The notes beneath the pieces were generated by a model. It was not told where the DNA came from. It ran no database searches and was given only the letters and a program-made list of their open reading frames with translations. The position numbers and the translations under genes were made by a program. DNA of 9,206 nt, from positions 5,471 to 14,676 of the forward strand of contig DMPC01000055.1 in NCBI GenBank assembly GCA_003456155.1. Reading direction: 5' to 3'. Of this stretch, positions 6,044 through 9,206 are shown in pieces. Each line of letters opens with the position of its first letter. Positions within the stretch are counted from its first letter, which is position 1. Source of the stretch: Actinomycetota bacterium (GTDB lineage: Bacteria; Actinomycetota; Actinomycetes; S36-B12).

Positions 6044-6469
6044 ATGCGGCCGCGCCGAGTCCCCATCATGAGCCTCGTCACCACCTTGGCGCTGGTGGTG
6101 TCGGGTGCCCCCGGGGCGCAGGCCTCACCTGCGGCGGGCTGGTTCTGGGAGTGGTCAGACGGATCCCGCGCCCGCGAGCGGGTCCTGCATGAGGTGGATC
6201 ACCCCATCGTGACGACCATGCCCGCCCTTCGGGTCGCCAGCTCACCCGCTGCACCCGGGCGCTTCGTCGAACTCCAGGTGCGCTCCGGGAACGACTGGCT
6301 CACGGAGGACTCGAGCCGAACAGACCAGTCAGGAAGCGCTCTGGTGCAGGTGAATCCGTACTGCTCCGACGGCGGATGGTGCACCGGAACGATGCGCTAC
6401 CGACTCAGGGTGGACGGGATCACCGCGTCCCTGAGCATTCGATTCACGCCCCAGGCGACATCTCTCTGA
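6044..6469 (+). CDS. Small secreted protein of unknown function, predicted beta-rich domain
   Basis: I do not recognise a characterised family. The 141-aa product begins with a Sec-type signal peptide: basic MRPRR, a hydrophobic core at about 9-21 and a likely cleavage after AQA at residue 27. The mature part of about 114 residues has alternating hydrophobic and polar residues suggesting beta strands, for example FVELQVRSGNDWL (74-86) and MRYRLRVDG (117-125). Cys107 and Cys113 in the NPYCSDGGWC stretch are the only cysteines and could form a disulfide outside the cell. There is no lipobox and no transmembrane anchor after the signal, so it is probably released or cell-wall associated. An Ig-like fold is my inference. 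The start at ATG 6044 fits the promoter position; ATG 6068 is an alternative but would remove the basic n-region. Its 3' end overlaps the convergent downstream gene by 26 bp. Confidence 0.75.
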   Translation: MRPRRVPIMSLVTTLALVVSGAPGAQASPAAGWFWEWSDGSRARERVLHEVDHPIVTTMPALRVASSPAAPGRFVELQVRSGNDWLTEDSSRTDQSGSALVQVNPYCSDGGWCTGTMRYRLRVDGITASLSIRFTPQATSL

Positions 6470-7673
6470 TGCCGAACGGCTGACCGTAGCCGTCGCGCAT
6501 GAGGTCCAGGTACGGGACCGCATCGAAAGCCTCTGGGCCGAGGACCCCGATCCCGGCCCAGCCGCCGGTCGCCAGGAGCTCCAGCGCGATCACCGGGTTC
6601 ATCGCCGTCTGCCAGACCACGGCCTGCACGCCGTACTCACTCATGGTCCACTCGTTGTCCACCACGTGGTACAGGTACACCTCCCTGGGCTCGCCATCCT
6701 TGCCGGTGCCCGTGACCCAGGTCCCCGCGCAGGTCTTGCCGCGCATCCGGTCCCCCAGCATCGCGGGATCCGGGAGAGCCGCCGCCACGACGTCCCGGGG
6801 GCTCACCGGAACGCCCTTGACCATGACCGGCTCGGTTCGATCGAGTCCGAGTCGGTGCAGCGTCTGGAGCACGTCGATGAAGTCCTGACCGAGCCCGTAC
6901 TTGAAGGTCACGCGTCGGCAGTCGATCCACCGGGGCACGAGGAGCACCTCCTCATGCTCGACGTTGATGACCTCCACCGGGCCGATCCCCTCCGGGAAGT
7001 CGAAGACCTCCGGCTCGGAGAACGGCGCAGTGGTGAACCACCCGCGGTCCCGCTCCCAGATGATCGGCGGGTTGAGGCACTCCTCGATCGTCGTCCAGAT
7101 GGAGAAGGACGGCGCGAAGTCGAAGCCGTCCACCACGAGATTGGCCCCATCCCGAATGCCGATCTCATCGATGGACGAGAACAGATGGTCGGCCGCATAG
7201 CGGGCAAAGACATCCGCGAGCCCGGGCTCCACGCCGATGCCGCACAGGGCGAGAAGACCCGCCTCACGCCATTGCGCGTCCTGCTCGAACTGCTCATCGC
7301 CGAGCTTGATCCCGACCAGCTCATGCGGCGATGTCGGATGCGGCCTGCTGAGGCTCATGGCTGTGTCCAGGTAGTGCACGCCCGCTTCCCGCGCCGCATC
7401 GAAGATCGGCATGACGAAACGCGGATCGACGAGGTTGGCGACATGCGTGATGCCGTGCTCACGACACGCGGCGACGATGGCCTCGCGATCCCCCGCGTCG
7501 AGCCGGACGCCTCGGAATCGTGGATCGTCAAGCCGATCGACCAGCGCCGTCACTCGATCAGCGTCGTAGTCCGCCACGATCCATGACTCGAAGAAGTCAC
7601 GTCGCCGGGCGATGAGAGCCGCGGAGGTTCCCACTCCGCCGCACCCGATCGCGAGGATCCTCATCTTCGCCAT
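6444..7673 (-). CDS. Saccharopine dehydrogenase family oxidoreductase, carboxynorspermidine dehydrogenase-like
   Basis: This 409-aa NAD(P)-dependent enzyme belongs to the family of saccharopine dehydrogenases, carboxy(nor)spermidine dehydrogenases and homospermidine synthases, which make or split secondary amines through an imine. The Rossmann motif GCGGVG is at 10-15, followed by an acidic strand end (WIVADYDAD). The C-terminal half has NVEHEEVLLVPRW, VTFKYGLG, AALPDP, GTWVTGTGKDGE and the QAVVWQTAMNP block, a layout like that I recall for bacterial carboxynorspermidine dehydrogenases. Actual substrate is uncertain; lysine-type saccharopine chemistry is the main alternative. Starts are clustered: ATG 7673 (MAKMRILAIG) was chosen for homology, with GGAGG 11 bases upstream; ATG 7682 (GAGAGG at 9 bases) is equally possible, and ATG 7691 or 7703 are less likely. 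It follows the FAD oxidoreductase gene by about 40 bp, so the two are likely co-transcribed and act in one pathway. Confidence 0.85.
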   Translation of the reverse strand: MAKMRILAIGCGGVGTSAALIARRRDFFESWIVADYDADRVTALVDRLDDPRFRGVRLDAGDREAIVAACREHGITHVANLVDPRFVMPIFDAAREAGVHYLDTAMSLSRPHPTSPHELVGIKLGDEQFEQDAQWREAGLLALCGIGVEPGLADVFARYAADHLFSSIDEIGIRDGANLVVDGFDFAPSFSIWTTIEECLNPPIIWERDRGWFTTAPFSEPEVFDFPEGIGPVEVINVEHEEVLLVPRWIDCRRVTFKYGLGQDFIDVLQTLHRLGLDRTEPVMVKGVPVSPRDVVAAALPDPAMLGDRMRGKTCAGTWVTGTGKDGEPREVYLYHVVDNEWTMSEYGVQAVVWQTAMNPVIALELLATGGWAGIGVLGPEAFDAVPYLDLMRDGYGQPFGIREMSPGA

Positions 7674-7714
7674 GTGCGTCATGTCCTCCATCCTCTCTGC
7701 CATCCGATCCCCGA

Positions 7715-9133
7715 TCAGGAGTCGAAGCCCATGCCCATCGCGTCGAGCGTGCGAAGCCACAGGTTGCGCCGCCCGCCGTTCGCATCGGCTCTCGCCAGTG
7801 ATCGCGTTGTCAGGGAGATGCCGACGGAGCGCATCGGCTCGGGAGGAAACGGGATCGGCTTCGTGCGGACCATGCGCAGCCGAGTTCGCTCCGTGTCGCG
7901 GGAATACAGGAGGTCCAGCATGGTGAGCGCGCCGAATCGGGAGGCCCCGACGCCCAGGCCCGTGAAGCCGAGCACGTAGCCGATGCGCCCGGAGGCTGCG
8001 GTTCCCCAGAACGCCGAGAACCGGGAGCAGGTGTCGATGGCCCCGCCCCAACCGTGGGTGAAGCGGATGCCCGTCAACTGCGGGAACGTCTGCAGGAAAT
8101 GCTCGGCCAGATGCCCGAAATAGGACGTGTCGTGCTCGAACGCGCGGTCGAAACGGCTTCCATAGTGATGGACGGCGTCAAAGCCTCCCCACAGGATCCG
8201 TCCATCAGGAGTCACCCGGTAGTAGTGGAACTGGTTGCCTGCATCCGAGAGGCCCTCTCGCCCCTTCCAGCCGATGGCAGCCCACTGACCGTCGCTCAGC
8301 GGCTCAGTCACCAGGACGTAGTCGTAGACCGGCACGACGTAGTGACGCAGGCGCCGAAGAAGCGGTGGGTAGGCATTGGTCGCCAGCGCTACTCGCGGAG
8401 CGTGAACCCGCGCTGTGGGCGTGAACACCTCGACGGCATGACCGCGGTCGATCAGGTCGAGGACGGGAGTGCCCTCGTGGATGACCACCCCGGCACGGGC
8501 GCAGGCCTCCAGCAGGCCCCACGCCAGTCGCGCCGGGTCGACGAGAGCCGCGCCAGTCGGGTCCAGGAGGCCGGCAAGGTAGGTCGGTGAGTCGACTCGC
8601 CCACGCGTCTGCGCGGCGTCGAGGAACTCCACCGGCTCCCCGTACCGGGCAGCGAGGTCGGCCTGCTGACGCAGATCCTCCACTTGGTGCTCGGCGACGG
8701 CGACATCCAGCTCACCTGCCCACTGGAATCCACAGTCGATCCCGTGGCGCACGATGGTCTCCTCGATGGCCCGGAGGTTCTCGTGCCCCAGCCGCAGGAG
8801 GGTGGGGAGCTCATCGGCGAAGCGCTCCGCTCCGTTCACCAAGCCGTGGGTGAGCGAGGCGGCCACGAATCCCCCGTTGCGGCCCGTCGCGCCCTCGGCG
8901 ACCCTGCCACCCTCGAGCAGGAGCACGTCGAGCGCAGGATCCGCCTCCTTGGCCAGGAGCGCGGTCCACAGCCCCGTGAACCCGCCGCCGACGACGACGA
9001 GGCCCGCCTCGGAGTCCTGGGTCAACGGCGGACGCGGAGCGGGCCGGGATGGGGAGTCCAGCCAGAACGGGACGTCGGACATCCCGGTGACCGCGGCCAA
9101 GGCCGCAGGTCGGGGAATGGATGAGAACTGCAT
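7715..9133 (-). CDS. FAD-dependent amine oxidoreductase of the DAO/PuuB type
   Basis: This 472-aa flavoprotein has the DAO fold seen in D-amino acid oxidases, glycine oxidases and gamma-glutamylputrescine oxidase (PuuB). The dinucleotide-binding GGGFTG is at 49-54, with Glu74 ending the second strand (VLLLEGG) to bind the ribose. A conserved GATGRNGGF follows at 81-89. The C-terminal FAD segment includes THGWGGAID and GYVLGFTGLGVGASRFGA. The N-terminal 40 residues, with PFWLDSP, resemble PuuB-like proteins. The ATG at 9133 is preferred because AAGGAG lies 4 bases upstream. ATG 9082 (MSDVPFW) lacks a good ribosome site. It is first of an apparent two-gene operon with the saccharopine-dehydrogenase-like gene. 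The likely reaction is oxidative deamination of an amine or polyamine conjugate, with gamma-glutamylputrescine a candidate. Neither a gamma-glutamyl ligase nor an aldehyde dehydrogenase is in the window, so PuuB function is an inference. Confidence 0.88.
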   Translation of the reverse strand: MQFSSIPRPAALAAVTGMSDVPFWLDSPSRPAPRPPLTQDSEAGLVVVGGGFTGLWTALLAKEADPALDVLLLEGGRVAEGATGRNGGFVAASLTHGLVNGAERFADELPTLLRLGHENLRAIEETIVRHGIDCGFQWAGELDVAVAEHQVEDLRQQADLAARYGEPVEFLDAAQTRGRVDSPTYLAGLLDPTGAALVDPARLAWGLLEACARAGVVIHEGTPVLDLIDRGHAVEVFTPTARVHAPRVALATNAYPPLLRRLRHYVVPVYDYVLVTEPLSDGQWAAIGWKGREGLSDAGNQFHYYRVTPDGRILWGGFDAVHHYGSRFDRAFEHDTSYFGHLAEHFLQTFPQLTGIRFTHGWGGAIDTCSRFSAFWGTAASGRIGYVLGFTGLGVGASRFGALTMLDLLYSRDTERTRLRMVRTKPIPFPPEPMRSVGISLTTRSLARADANGGRRNLWLRTLDAMGMGFDS

Positions 9134-9137
9134 GGGA

Positions 9138-9143
9138 CTCCTT
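9138..9143 (-). promoter_or_regulatory. Ribosome binding site of the FAD oxidoreductase gene
   Basis: AAGGAG on the minus strand lies 4 bases before the ATG at 9133. It supports this start rather than the in-frame ATG at 9163 or 9082. Confidence 0.6.
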
Positions 9144-9158
9144 GCCTCACGGGTGCGG

Positions 9159-9179
9159 AGCAAGGCCGATCGCCTTGCT
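9159..9179. promoter_or_regulatory. Perfect inverted repeat upstream of the FAD oxidoreductase gene, candidate operator
   Basis: AGCAAGGC (9159-9166) and GCCTTGCT (9172-9179) are exact reverse complements around the 5 bases CGATC. The repeat ends 25 bases upstream of the ATG at 9133. It has the same 8-5-8 geometry as the repeat before gabT, though a different sequence overall. The promoter cannot be placed because only 73 bp of upstream sequence is available. It could also be an mRNA-leader hairpin. Confidence 0.4.
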
Positions 9180-9206
9180 GTCCCACCAGTCCCTTCGCAG
9201 TGACCT

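Noticed and set aside
6666..7586. 306-codon plus-strand frame opposite the saccharopine-dehydrogenase-like gene
   Set aside because: It is the antisense shadow of a gene with a clear Rossmann motif and family-wide C-terminal blocks; the translation is Asp/Arg/His-rich without recognisable motifs.
1..9206. Mobile element, CRISPR array, prophage or tRNA signatures
   Set aside because: None seen: no direct-repeat arrays, transposase or integrase motifs, terminal repeats or cloverleaf-like segments; genes are ordinary chromosomal ones with uniform composition.

Overview
The window is GC-rich, densely coded DNA from an actinobacterium. Three things point there: the gene order dxr - rseP/rip1 - ispG (as in Mycobacterium tuberculosis Rv2870c-Rv2868c), the actinobacterial style of the IspG N-terminus, and short TAnnnT-type -10 motifs, one of them placed for a leaderless mRNA. 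Genus cannot be assigned from this sequence. There are no RNA genes, mobile elements or CRISPR arrays, and no non-coding stretch reaches 300 bases.

Left block (1-2929, all minus strand, read right to left): dxr (second step of the MEP isoprenoid pathway), then an M50 site-2 intramembrane protease (RseP/Rip1 type) starting one base after the dxr stop, then ispG (a late MEP step), of which only about 108 N-terminal codons lie in the window. This is a conserved housekeeping cluster joining isoprenoid precursor synthesis to regulated intramembrane proteolysis.

Middle block (2939-5963): a PucR-family regulator on the minus strand, ending 9 bases before dxr, is divergent from a 4-aminobutyrate aminotransferase (gabT) on the plus strand. 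The 115-bp region between them carries a perfect 8-bp inverted repeat with a 5-bp spacer, a good operator candidate. PucR-type control of gab genes is known in Corynebacterium glutamicum, so a regulator-target pair is likely.

Right block (5964-9206): an 80-bp gap holds a candidate hairpin terminator and then a promoter apparently giving a leaderless mRNA for a small secreted protein of unknown function. This gene overlaps tail-to-tail with a two-gene minus-strand operon: a DAO/PuuB-like FAD oxidoreductase followed by a saccharopine-dehydrogenase-family protein that resembles carboxynorspermidine dehydrogenases. A second perfect 8-5-8 inverted repeat sits just upstream of the FAD gene.

Together the middle and right blocks look like an amine or polyamine metabolism locus: FAD-dependent amine oxidation, a reductive or oxidative imine step, and GABA transamination, under a PucR regulator. 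The exact substrates are not readable from sequence. The pairing of the FAD oxidoreductase with the saccharopine-dehydrogenase-like enzyme is the part most likely to hold undescribed biochemistry.
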